A DNA stretch of 59,670 nucleotides from an uncultured Bacilli bacterium (GTDB lineage Bacteria; Bacillota_I; Bacilli_A; RF39; UBA660), in NCBI GenBank assembly GCA_947627805.1, contig CANQXB010000002.1, positions 1 to 59,670 on the forward strand, in the 5' to 3' direction. A program made the position numbers and the translations under genes. Under the pieces are notes generated by a model. That model was not told the DNA's origin. It worked only from the letters and a program-made list of their open reading frames with translations, and ran no database searches. The number at the start of each line of letters is the position of its first letter. Within the stretch, counting starts at the first letter, position 1. Shown piece by piece: positions 42,109 to 50,321 of this stretch.

Positions 42109-42962
42109 CAAACATTAAACAACTTTGTAAAAAAATTGATAGCGAGTTTAAAAAATGTGATATAAGAAATTATAGTGCTTTGGAGGATATTTGCCAAAAT
42201 AATAATATAAAAGTTTTTGATTTTTTGAAAAATGTTGGATATCGTAGTTATTTTAATTATAAAGATTCTTTGAAAAATTTATCGAGAAAAGAATTACCGA
42301 TAAATGAAATCTTAAGTAAAATTCCTAAATCAATAAAAGAATATCTTGATTATCCTGTTGAAGATATAAAAAAAGAAATCCAAAAAAGTAATTCGTTATG
42401 TGATTCACAAGATGATTTAGTATATGCTGATAATGAAATTTGTTATTATGATTGTCATGATGGGGATTATGTATATATAGATACTCATGAAGCTATTGGG
42501 ATAAAAATAGAAACCGATAGTTCATATTTTAAAGGTAAAGTTTTATATGTTAATAACTTGTCAGCTAATTTATTATTAGTTGATGATAATAAAACTTTAT
42601 ATAACGAAATATGTATAAAATATAATTTATATGATTGTATAAAAGAAAATTGCTATATAGATGAAAATTTTAAGAAAGATATAGATGATGTACAAGAAAT
42701 TAATGATTATAAGATTCTAACTAGTTGTATTGATTATCAAGTATTAAAAGAAAATCTTTCAGAAGAAAAACTAAAAAAAATAGAAAAATGTCTTGAAAGT
42801 TTTCAATACTATGAAAGTATTTATGATGATGGTGATATTGATATTATAGGGGACTATGAAAGAAATTATGGTAATGGTTATATAATTGATTGGTATGAAG
42901 GCTTGATGGAAACTGATGAATTTATTGAATCACAAAATTGTGATGTAGAAAATGAAATATAG
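42105..42962 (+). CDS. Unknown ICE protein
   Basis: A 285-aa acidic protein with many Tyr/Asp residues. The N-terminal 100 residues are helical, and a middle part reads DDLVYADNEICYYDCHDGDY. The start overlaps the preceding stop (ATGA). Family not recognised. Confidence 0.6.
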   Translation: MTNIKQLCKKIDSEFKKCDIRNYSALEDICQNNNIKVFDFLKNVGYRSYFNYKDSLKNLSRKELPINEILSKIPKSIKEYLDYPVEDIKKEIQKSNSLCDSQDDLVYADNEICYYDCHDGDYVYIDTHEAIGIKIETDSSYFKGKVLYVNNLSANLLLVDDNKTLYNEICIKYNLYDCIKENCYIDENFKKDIDDVQEINDYKILTSCIDYQVLKENLSEEKLKKIEKCLESFQYYESIYDDGDIDIIGDYERNYGNGYIIDWYEGLMETDEFIESQNCDVENEI

Positions 42963-42973
42963 AAGAAATAAAA

Positions 42974-43129
42974 ATGAATAATATTTTATATAAATTTAAA
43001 GTAATGTTAGAAGGTGTATATTCAAAATATGGAAAGTATAATAAAAGCAATAGATTAGATTTTGCATTTAATGAAATGAAAATGGAAAGAAAAGAATTTA
43101 AATTAGAAGAAACTGAAATTAGTTTATAA
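42974..43129 (+). CDS. 51-aa protein, paralogue of the 44023 gene
   Basis: The ATG has only a weak purine-rich AGAAG upstream. The C-terminal half KSNRLDFAFNEMKMERKEFK is repeated in the small protein at 44023. The shared part and conserved context make it a real gene; the function is unknown. Confidence 0.6.
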   Translation: MNNILYKFKVMLEGVYSKYGKYNKSNRLDFAFNEMKMERKEFKLEETEISL

Positions 43130-43142
43130 TGGGGGTGTAACA

Positions 43143-44021
43143 ATGAAAGAGAAGTTATGTTATTTAGTAGATATTGTCGAAAACAATAAAAATTGTGTAG
43201 TTTTAAAAGTTAAAGATAATAAAGAAATGGATTTAATTAAATTAGGTTGTTTTGATGGAGATGAACGATTAATTAGATTAACAAAAGGGAAAAATCATAC
43301 TTGTACTGTTTTCTATAATGATAATAGAAAGCCATTTTCTTGGGAGTGGGGAGCAAGTGGTTTTACTTTGGTAAGTGATAATACTAATAAAAAGGGTAAA
43401 TTGATACAAAAGTGTATTACTGAAGATTTTGATATTTATGTAGGAGAAGATGATTCTAAAATAATGGAATCATTATATATAAAGTCATTAGATGATGTAA
43501 AAAATAGAAAACATAAAATAGAAATTATGTATTTTAAAAATAGCTATGATGTTGTAGTACATAAAGATAATGAATATTATAATGCATTTTTAAATGTTAA
43601 CGAAGCAATAAAACATTTTCAAGATTTAAATTATAAAGTGGATTTTAAAAATAAGTATGTTGCAGGAACAGGCTGTATTGTTGAAGAATATAGCATTCAA
43701 AAAAATAAAGAATTATTAAATCATAAAGAAGGAGCATATTATCTTTCTATAACAAATACTAACAAATTAAATGATATTGATTCATTTACTGTTGCAAGAG
43801 TAATAGATGATATAAATTGTGTTGAACTTCATTATAATGGTGGAAAAGCAACAATTGAATATGGCATTAAAATTAATGATGATGAATGGGAAAATGAAGT
43901 TGAAGAAGTAGATTGGTTTAATAAAGAAATGTCAGAAGAAGATATAGAAAAAAAATTATGGGAATTATTTAATGAAAAATTTGAAGCTTTTTTAAATACT
44001 GATGATGGAATGGAAATTTAG
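43143..44021 (+). CDS. Unknown ICE protein with duplicated C-terminal module
   Basis: A 292-aa protein with GGGGG before the ATG. The N-terminal part (YNDNRKPFSWEWGASGFTL) is unique. The C-terminal module, SFTVARVIDDINCVELHYNG then DDEWENEVEEVDWFNKEM, is clearly paralogous to the end of the protein at 44803. Soluble, no known domain. Confidence 0.65.
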   Translation: MKEKLCYLVDIVENNKNCVVLKVKDNKEMDLIKLGCFDGDERLIRLTKGKNHTCTVFYNDNRKPFSWEWGASGFTLVSDNTNKKGKLIQKCITEDFDIYVGEDDSKIMESLYIKSLDDVKNRKHKIEIMYFKNSYDVVVHKDNEYYNAFLNVNEAIKHFQDLNYKVDFKNKYVAGTGCIVEEYSIQKNKELLNHKEGAYYLSITNTNKLNDIDSFTVARVIDDINCVELHYNGGKATIEYGIKINDDEWENEVEEVDWFNKEMSEEDIEKKLWELFNEKFEAFLNTDDGMEI

Positions 44022-44022
44022 T

Positions 44023-44163
44023 ATGGGTAGAGAATTGATAAATCGAATAACTAGGAAAAAAGATGGAATATATAGTAAAAGTAATAGATTAGATTTTGTT
44101 TTTAATGAAATGAAAGAAGATGATAAAACATTCAAATTAGAAGATGAAGAAAAAGTCTTATAA
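44023..44163 (+). CDS. 46-aa protein, paralogue of the 42974 gene
   Basis: It begins one base after the upstream stop (TAG-T-ATG). The segment SKSNRLDFVFNEMKEDDKTF matches the small protein at 42974. Each small gene lies next to one member of the larger gene family, so a pair may have been duplicated as a unit. Confidence 0.6.
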   Translation: MGRELINRITRKKDGIYSKSNRLDFVFNEMKEDDKTFKLEDEEKVL

Positions 44164-44183
44164 AAAGGAGATGAAGATATAGT

Positions 44184-44810
44184 ATGAATAATGAAGTATT
44201 AACTATTTGTGGTGAAAGTTTAAATGTATTTAAAAATATAGAAATGGCTAAAGATTTTTATAAAATTTGTTATATGTATTCTGAAGGATTTGAAAGAGAA
44301 AGATATGCCAATGTTTTATTAAAATTAGATTATTATGATGTTGTGGATGATGAAGCTACAAGTTATTGTGATAGTATATCAATTCAATTAGATAAAAATA
44401 ATTTTATTAATTACGATGTAGAGCATTTATCAATTTCTGAAACTATTGATAATTATAAAGAAAAATTAAAACCAGTTTTGGAAGTGTCAAAAGAATATAA
44501 TATAAATTTTTTATCAAAGATTCCTTTTGAAGATTTTGGTAGTGATGATTCATCCTTAACAACACGTAGTTTTTCCAACTATTATAAAGATTTACTAAAT
44601 AAATTCAATATAAAAATTGAAAAAATAAATACTGATGAAGTATCTGATGGGAAATATAAAATGAATATAAACGATAGTGTTATTGTTGATATTAAATCTT
44701 GGGATGATTTTGAAACGGTAATAAATAATATAAATTCTATAATTGATTTATTAAAAGATAATAATTTAAAAATTGAAGATAATAAGGGGGAATTAGAACT
44801 TTATGACTAA
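44184..44810 (+). CDS. Unknown ICE protein
   Basis: A 208-aa acidic protein preceded by AAAAAGGAG with long spacing. It contains FLSKIPFEDFGSDDSSLTTR and ends GELELYD. The stop overlaps the next gene by 8 bp. No known domain. Confidence 0.6.
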   Translation: MNNEVLTICGESLNVFKNIEMAKDFYKICYMYSEGFERERYANVLLKLDYYDVVDDEATSYCDSISIQLDKNNFINYDVEHLSISETIDNYKEKLKPVLEVSKEYNINFLSKIPFEDFGSDDSSLTTRSFSNYYKDLLNKFNIKIEKINTDEVSDGKYKMNINDSVIVDIKSWDDFETVINNINSIIDLLKDNNLKIEDNKGELELYD

Positions 44811-45789
44811 AAAAGAAATTAATAATGCACAAGAAAAATTAGATATGCCTATAAAAAGTTGGTATATATCAAAATATCCTTCTGATGAGTTAGGTAAAAC
44901 ATTATCTCCAACAGTAACTTTTCTTGATTTAAATAATATTTTAAATTCTGGGAAAGGAGATGTTTATACTTTACTCGGTGGTTATGCTGATACTACTATT
45001 CGAGAAAGATGTTTTGAAAAATTATGTGAATTAACAAATCAAAATTCTTATGATATCTATAGTAAATGGATAAAATATGATAACAGCCAAAAAGATGCTT
45101 TAAACCTTTTATACAGGATTAATTTAAAAGAATTTAAACACAATTTTGAAGGCAGTGATTTTGATGGATTAGATTATATAAAAGATTACATAACGCCAGA
45201 TTTAGAAGAGTTGTATTATGAAGTTTTAGAATACAATGAAATATATGCAAATGGTTGGACTATTAAAGATTTATTTAAAAAGGGAAAAAAAGATAAATAT
45301 TGGAGTGATAGAGCACATAATTTTATAAAAAAACATCATGTTCCCAAAAAAGACTATGATGAATATATAAAATATTATGATGATTATTGTGTTCTTAGGA
45401 CTAAACTATTAGATGCTCTGGGTTTATCTGAATACTTAGATAGTGATGTATTTATTGATGAAGTACCAGTACATGGCTTTTTAAATAGTGAAACGATAAC
45501 CAAAGTTAAAGATATAGAAATTGGAAATTCTTATACACTTGCTAGAGTAAATAATTTTGGTAATTGTGTAGAACTTCATTATTATTCTAATGGTGAAGCT
45601 AAAGTAGAATATGGATATAAATATACTCATGATTATTGGGAAAATGAAATTGAAGATGCAGAGTGGTTTAATTTAGAAATGACAGATGAAGAAATTCAAA
45701 AAAAATTATATCAACTTTTTAAAGATAAGTTTGATATAAAAGAAAAAGAACAAAATAGAGAGGATTTAGGGATTGATTATGACAGATAA
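44803..45789 (+). CDS. Unknown ICE protein, paralogous C-terminus
   Basis: A 328-aa protein. The N-terminal 230 residues are unique (including SPTVTFLDLNNILNSGKGDV). The C-terminal module SYTLARVNNFGNCVELHYYS and YWENEIEDAEWFNLEM is shared with the 43143 protein. It starts just inside the preceding gene after AAGGGGG. Confidence 0.65.
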   Translation: MTKKEINNAQEKLDMPIKSWYISKYPSDELGKTLSPTVTFLDLNNILNSGKGDVYTLLGGYADTTIRERCFEKLCELTNQNSYDIYSKWIKYDNSQKDALNLLYRINLKEFKHNFEGSDFDGLDYIKDYITPDLEELYYEVLEYNEIYANGWTIKDLFKKGKKDKYWSDRAHNFIKKHHVPKKDYDEYIKYYDDYCVLRTKLLDALGLSEYLDSDVFIDEVPVHGFLNSETITKVKDIEIGNSYTLARVNNFGNCVELHYYSNGEAKVEYGYKYTHDYWENEIEDAEWFNLEMTDEEIQKKLYQLFKDKFDIKEKEQNREDLGIDYDR

Positions 45790-46135
45790 AGAAATTTTAG
45801 CAGAATTAAAAAAATCTTATGAATATTTAAGTGATATTAGAGAAAATGGTTGTGTTGATCATTGTAATGGTCAGTTAAATAGAAAAATGATAGATATGAT
45901 AAATATTGCAAAAAGTAATATTGAAGATAGCTATTTTGAATTTTATAAAACATTAGATAGAGAAAATTTAAGAGTAAAATCATTAGAAAATAATGAAAAA
46001 GTTTATATTGCGAGAACTATTGACGGTGATTATGAAATAGGTGAAGATTCAGATAATTTAACTTGTATTGATGCCGATTATTTTTGGTATGATGATATAG
46101 ATTTTTTAAATGAGGTTTTAGATTATGAAATATAA
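45779..46135 (+). CDS. Unknown small ICE protein
   Basis: A 118-residue protein. The start is placed at ATG 45779 after TTTAGGGA, within the end of the upstream gene. Very acidic, with ENGCVDHCNGQLNRKMIDMI. Overlaps the next gene by 11 bp. Confidence 0.6.
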   Translation: MTDKEILAELKKSYEYLSDIRENGCVDHCNGQLNRKMIDMINIAKSNIEDSYFEFYKTLDRENLRVKSLENNEKVYIARTIDGDYEIGEDSDNLTCIDADYFWYDDIDFLNEVLDYEI

Positions 46136-46592
46136 TGGTAAAAATAAATATTATGTAAAAATTTGGATAACAGAAGAAGATAGAAATCAGGGATTTGCCG
46201 ATGATTACTATAAAGATTTTAATAGTTTAAAAGAAGCTATTAAAGAAATGAGAAAGTATTTTTATGATGGAAATTGTGTATGTGTTGAAATATACAATTC
46301 TAATAATGAACCTGTATATAATTGTGATAAAGATTCAGAAATGTTTTATGCGAGTACATATAATATAGAAAAAGTTAGTGAAAAAATAGTAAGAAAATAT
46401 ATTGATAATTGGGTTAATAAAAAAGAATTACCAACGAATGAAAAATTAATTTATTGTTATGATGGAAATAAGTATATAGCTGTAGATAATACAACAGATA
46501 ATTGCTTTGTAGAAGAGTTTGACAGTGAAAAAGATGCTTTTGCGTGGTTAATAAAGGCATATGAAAAAGATGATATGGATATTGAAAAATGA
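46125..46592 (+). CDS. Unknown ICE protein with duplicated C-terminal segment
   Basis: A 155-aa protein. The segment NKYIAVDNTTDNCFVEEFDS plus EKDA is nearly identical, in DNA as well, to the gene at 48846. The N-terminus is a beta-rich segment (KYYVKIWITEEDRNQGFADD) resembling small phage/plasmid proteins. The stop TGA is followed at once by the next gene's GGAGGTGA. Confidence 0.65.
   Translation: MKYNGKNKYYVKIWITEEDRNQGFADDYYKDFNSLKEAIKEMRKYFYDGNCVCVEIYNSNNEPVYNCDKDSEMFYASTYNIEKVSEKIVRKYIDNWVNKKELPTNEKLIYCYDGNKYIAVDNTTDNCFVEEFDSEKDAFAWLIKAYEKDDMDIEK
46467..46537 (+). repeat. 71-bp duplicated segment (partner 48906-48976)
   Basis: 68 of 71 bases are identical between the two copies, encoding NKYIAVDNTT...CFVEEFDSEKDA. 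The high DNA identity indicates a recent duplication or gene conversion. Confidence 0.9.
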
Positions 46593-46608
46593 TGGAGGTG
46601 ATAACTTA

Positions 46609-46977
46609 ATGAATAGAGATGATATAAAGTGGTTGGATTTTTTTGGTGGTGTTAATACTATTATTATAAGAAACAAATTAGAGTTTAATAAATTTTATAA
46701 TTTTATGAGTAACCTTGGATTACAAGGCCTTTTTCATAATGATAAAACTTTTGAATCATGGCAGCATTTAGCAGAAATAAATGGTTATGTATCAGATTAT
46801 ATTATTTTTGAATATCAACCGTGTAAAGGAATGACTTTTGGCTATTCAATAGAAACATCAAAAGATTGGTATGATAAAGAACCGTTAACTGTTGATGTAT
46901 TAGATGCTTTTTATTCTAATAGTACATTATTTAAAAATAAAAATGAAATTAATAAAGATTTAGAAATAGAAATATAG
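46609..46977 (+). CDS. Unknown ICE protein
   Basis: A protein of 122 residues, starting at ATG 46609 after GGAGGTGA. Aromatic-rich (WLDFFGGVNTIIIRNKLEFN; FESWQHLAEINGYVSDYIIF). No known domain; same operon. Confidence 0.6.
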   Translation: MNRDDIKWLDFFGGVNTIIIRNKLEFNKFYNFMSNLGLQGLFHNDKTFESWQHLAEINGYVSDYIIFEYQPCKGMTFGYSIETSKDWYDKEPLTVDVLDAFYSNSTLFKNKNEINKDLEIEI

Positions 46978-46986
46978 AAAGGAGAA

Positions 46987-47100
46987 ATGAATAGTAATAT
47001 GAATCTAAATGTAAAAGTAATAGTTGAAAATACAATCTTACGTTTAAGAAATAAGTCATATAATCAAGTAAGAAATTTAGATAAGGAGGTTGAACGATAA
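46987..47100 (+). CDS. 37-aa protein
   Basis: AAAGGAG lies 3-4 bp before ATG 46987; a second ATG (46999) would also fit. Sequence MNLNVKVIVENTILRLRNKS and a basic/acidic tail. It ends one base before the next start. Unknown. Confidence 0.5.
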   Translation: MNSNMNLNVKVIVENTILRLRNKSYNQVRNLDKEVER

Positions 47101-47101
47101 A

Positions 47102-47962
47102 ATGGGGCAATATTATAAATTTTTAAATTTAGATAAAAAGCAAAAGTGTGAAAGAGCAAAACCTATGTTAAAACTCACAGAACATTCTTATTTAGGAAAT
47201 GATTATTGTGATGATATTTTATCTTTACTTGCAAACGAATGGAAGGGTGATAGAGTAATTCATGTTGGAGATTATGCAGAAGGAAATGATGGAACCACAA
47301 CAGAAAAATTAATAGATAAACTTGAAACCGAAAATAATTTACTTGATGAAAATTTAACTGTATATGATTGGGGAAACTACTTTACAAATGTTGCACCTAA
47401 AAAAGATATAACTAATATAAGGTATGTTTATAACCTAGACAAGAAAGAGTTTGTCGATCTTTTAAAGCAACCTGTTCAATGGTTTTACTATGAAAAAAAT
47501 AATATACATGCAGTAAAATTCAATTCTTTTGCTCTTCTAATTGGATGTGGTAATGAACAAGGCGGAGGGGATTATTATACTATAAACAAAAATAGAATTG
47601 GATTATGGGCTGGAGATAAGTTTGTATCATCTATTGAAAAAATTAAAGATTATGAAACTTTTACAGAAACAAAATATGTTTTTAATGAAATGTTACCAAT
47701 TAAAAATAAAATAAAAAATTATAATGAACAAGGTGAAAGAAAAATTTTATTAGATGAAGGAGTGGAATTAAAGCATTACTTAGACTATATTCAAAAATAT
47801 GAAAAAATTAATTTTTCAAAATTAAAATTATATAAAGAAAATTTATTGGATGATGAATACAAGTATTTAAATGGTATATTAAATAAGTATATTGATAAAG
47901 AATTTAAAAAAGTGGAATTAAATGAAGATTCAGAAATAGAAACTGATAAAGAATTAGAATAA
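47102..47962 (+). CDS. Conserved mobile-element protein (MGQYYK family)
   Basis: A 286-residue protein. The opening MGQYYKFLNLDKKQKCERAK, HSYLGNDYCDDI and KGDRVIHVGDYAEG look like a family I remember from phages, plasmids and ICEs, with unknown function. ATG 47102 follows AAGGAGG at 12 bp; an upstream TTG (47090) abuts that site and is rejected. Soluble. Confidence 0.7.
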   Translation: MGQYYKFLNLDKKQKCERAKPMLKLTEHSYLGNDYCDDILSLLANEWKGDRVIHVGDYAEGNDGTTTEKLIDKLETENNLLDENLTVYDWGNYFTNVAPKKDITNIRYVYNLDKKEFVDLLKQPVQWFYYEKNNIHAVKFNSFALLIGCGNEQGGGDYYTINKNRIGLWAGDKFVSSIEKIKDYETFTETKYVFNEMLPIKNKIKNYNEQGERKILLDEGVELKHYLDYIQKYEKINFSKLKLYKENLLDDEYKYLNGILNKYIDKEFKKVELNEDSEIETDKELE

Positions 47963-47978
47963 ATAGAAAGAAGTGAGA

Positions 47979-48230
47979 ATGATGGAATCTAATCGAGTGG
48001 CAATGGAAAAACATTTCGATATGTTTGCTACTGTTTTAGTGAAAGAAGTTATGGATATTCCTATTGAATGGGTTAGTGATGAAAGACTAGAAGAAATCAA
48101 AAAATGTATATTTTATAATGAAACTAAAATTTTTAATCAAAGTTTTGTTAAAAAATTAAAAGCAATTGAAGAAAAAATTGAAATTGAAAAAGGTTTGAGA
48201 GAAGCACCTACAGTAGAAAAGACATTGTAA
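47979..48230 (+). CDS. Unknown small ICE protein
   Basis: An 83-residue helical protein; two consecutive ATG codons (47979, 47982) lie downstream of AAGAAGTGAG. It contains FDMFATVLVKEVMDIPIEWV. No known domain. Confidence 0.6.
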   Translation: MMESNRVAMEKHFDMFATVLVKEVMDIPIEWVSDERLEEIKKCIFYNETKIFNQSFVKKLKAIEEKIEIEKGLREAPTVEKTL

Positions 48231-48248
48231 AAAGAGGGGGAATGTAAA

Positions 48249-48842
48249 ATGCGTTACAAAGGTAAAATAAAGAAATTAAATCATATAGTTGTTTCGGATC
48301 CTTATTATAATAAAGGCGTTTTGTGCAGATATGAAATTGAAAATTTAAATGAAAAAGATTGGATAGTAAATTTAGATATTATTCGTAAAAAAGAAAAAAT
48401 AGAAGAATTCGATATAAGTTATACCGATTTTTTTATGCTAATCAAAAAAGAAGATAATTTATGTAATTTAATTAAGGATGGAATATCTTATTTAAATGAT
48501 ATTAACTTAAAAGAATATCGAATTGGAATGGATACTGCTTGCGTAGCATTAGGAATAAACGACAATGCAAAAGAAATAATAAATTCCCAAGATGAATGGC
48601 AACCTAGTTGTTCAATTAGAACTGGAACAGATGGATTTTTTGGGGAAGTTAAAGAAGGCAAAGATAAAAATAATAATCTTTGTTTTGTTTATATATATGG
48701 AAGTATTGATGATGATATGGATTATGAATTAGATGATATAAAAGATTATTTAGTAAAACAATTTGAAATAACAGAATTAGAAATTGAATCAAAAAGCTCA
48801 AAAAATGAAGTTGAAAATGCTATCAGTGTAGAGGAGGGATAA
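48249..48842 (+). CDS. Unknown ICE protein
   Basis: A 197-aa protein with GAGGGGGAATGTAAA before the ATG. The motif block VVSDPYYNKGVLCRYEIENL and the later DTACVALGIND, SIRTGTDGFFGEVKEG resemble the small phage/plasmid proteins that report SDP-type motifs, but I cannot name a family. Soluble. Confidence 0.62.
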   Translation: MRYKGKIKKLNHIVVSDPYYNKGVLCRYEIENLNEKDWIVNLDIIRKKEKIEEFDISYTDFFMLIKKEDNLCNLIKDGISYLNDINLKEYRIGMDTACVALGINDNAKEIINSQDEWQPSCSIRTGTDGFFGEVKEGKDKNNNLCFVYIYGSIDDDMDYELDDIKDYLVKQFEITELEIESKSSKNEVENAISVEEG

Positions 48843-48845
48843 TAA

Positions 48846-49022
48846 ACGAATTTTGAAGAATTATTTGGTAAATATGATACGAAACCAATTATTAATTATG
48901 ATGAGAATAAGTATATAGCTGTAGATAATACAACAGGCAATTGCTTTGTAGAAGAGTTTGACAGCGAAAAAGATGCCTTAAAGAATTTATCAAATGCGTA
49001 TGAAAACGGAAAAGAATTGTAA
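48846..49022 (+). CDS. 58-aa protein with apparent ACG start
   Basis: GAGGAGGGAT is followed 5-6 bp later by ACG AAT TTT GAA, an uninterrupted frame to TAA. The product contains NKYIAVDNTTGNCFVEEFDS, the near-identical copy of the segment in the 46125 protein. There is no ATG, GTG or TTG at the expected place. Either ACG is used, or this is a very young pseudogene. Confidence 0.55.
   Translation, partial: TNFEELFGKYDTKPIINYDENKYIAVDNTTGNCFVEEFDSEKDALKNLSNAYENGKEL
48906..48976 (+). repeat. 71-bp duplicated segment (partner 46467-46537)
   Basis: Second copy of the segment, differing at three positions. It encodes NKYIAVDNTTGNCFVEEFDS and EKDA. Confidence 0.9.
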
Positions 49023-49039
49023 AGGAGTTGATGAAATAT

Positions 49040-49771
49040 ATGCCAAATTGGACACAAAATAAAGTAACATGTAATAAAAGATTAGCAAATATACTTTTAA
49101 CAAAAAAAGATGGAAAATATATTTTAGATTTTAACAAATTAGTGCCTATGCCTAAAGAATTAGATTTACCAACCGTGGGTATTGAGAATGAAGCAGTTGC
49201 TTGTTATTATTTATCATTAAACTCTAAAGATAGGGACTATGTTGAAAAGATTTTAAAAAAAACTATTGAAGGTTGGTGTGGCAACTATTGGAATAGATAT
49301 GAAGAAACAATTAATAAATATAAAAAAGATTCAAAAAGTTTAGAAAGTGCTAAAAGTAATTTCAGTGGAAATTTTGATAACTATAATGTTGAGTTTAATT
49401 CACTTGAAGAGTTAGGAAAACAATATTTTGAAAACATAAAAAATTATAAAAGTTCTGAATGGTATGACTGGCGTTTTAGAAATTGGGGAACCAAATGGAA
49501 TGTTGAAGAAAAAGTTGATGTTAATGTTGTTTCTGATGATTGTTATGAAATTTCTTTTTTAACTGCATGGTCTTCGCCAGTAGGAATAGTAATAAAATTT
49601 AGCGAAAATTGTAAAGATGGTGAGTTAAATTGGGAATTTGTTAATGAGGATTATGATGGTTATCATCATCTAAAATTAGAAGATGGTAAAATTGTGGATT
49701 ATGTAACAGATTATCAAAATGAATATGAAGAAGATTCAGATAATGAAAACGAATCTTCTTATATTAATTAG
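49040..49771 (+). CDS. DUF1281/Api92-like ferredoxin-fold protein
   Basis: A 243-residue protein starting MPNWTQNKVTCNK, as in the family whose members begin MPNW. The C-terminal part has the diagnostic WYDWRFRNWGTKWNV and LTAWSSPVGI. Such proteins are common on phages, plasmids and ICEs; function unknown. AAAGGAG is 12 bp before this ATG; earlier in-frame starts at 49028 and 49031 lie too close. Confidence 0.78.
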   Translation: MPNWTQNKVTCNKRLANILLTKKDGKYILDFNKLVPMPKELDLPTVGIENEAVACYYLSLNSKDRDYVEKILKKTIEGWCGNYWNRYEETINKYKKDSKSLESAKSNFSGNFDNYNVEFNSLEELGKQYFENIKNYKSSEWYDWRFRNWGTKWNVEEKVDVNVVSDDCYEISFLTAWSSPVGIVIKFSENCKDGELNWEFVNEDYDGYHHLKLEDGKIVDYVTDYQNEYEEDSDNENESSYIN

Positions 49772-49794
49772 TAAAAAGTAAGGGGATAAAGATT

Positions 49795-50187
49795 ATGGAA
49801 CTAATTACAAAAGAAATAGAAGAAAAATTTAAAAAATATCCATTAGGAAGTCAAGATGGATTATTAGGAGATTCTAAAGTTGTGGTAAAGTATTTTAATC
49901 CTGTTGGAGTTGGCACATGGTTTATCACAGAAGGTAATAAATTAGAAAATGGCGATTATATAATGTATGGATATTGTCATTTAGGAGATGATGATATGGC
50001 GGAATTTGGGTATGTAAAGTTATCTGAATTAAAAGAAATAAAATTGCCTTTTGGAATGGAAATTGAAAGAGACCTATATTTACCAGATGATTGCACATTA
50101 AAAGATGCGATGGAAAGTATAGATATTTCAATACCTGATTATTTTAATAAAGATTTTTTAGATAATATAGAAGAAACAGAAATATAG
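49795..50187 (+). CDS. DUF2958-like protein
   Basis: A 130-aa protein. VVVKYFNPVGVGTWFITEGN, then MYGYCHLGDDDMAEFGYVKL and PFGMEIERDLYLP match the small DUF2958 proteins found with plasmid and ICE replication or antirestriction genes. AAGGGGAT precedes the ATG. Function unknown. Confidence 0.75.
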   Translation: MELITKEIEEKFKKYPLGSQDGLLGDSKVVVKYFNPVGVGTWFITEGNKLENGDYIMYGYCHLGDDDMAEFGYVKLSELKEIKLPFGMEIERDLYLPDDCTLKDAMESIDISIPDYFNKDFLDNIEETEI

Positions 50188-50321
50188 AATGAAAAAGATA
50201 TATTACCAGCCATTTTAAGAAAAGATTTAAGTAAAAATCTTGATATGAAATTAGAATGGAAAAATATGAATTTGATGTTGGAAAAGATAAGGATAATATG
50301 GAGGAGGAATTGGAAAAATGA
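50188..50321 (+). pseudogene. Decayed small gene
   Basis: Right after the upstream stop the same frame reads NEKDILPAILRKDLSKNLDM. About 45 bp later a second frame (ATG 50256) reads KYEFDVGKDKDNMEEELEK and ends in TGA overlapping the next ATG. Together they look like one small protein broken by a frameshift. The 21-codon ORF 50256-50321 alone could still couple to the next gene. Confidence 0.4.

Noticed and set aside
46467..48976. CRISPR-like repeats
   Set aside because: The repeats are two coding copies 2.4 kb apart, not regularly spaced units, and no cas gene is present.
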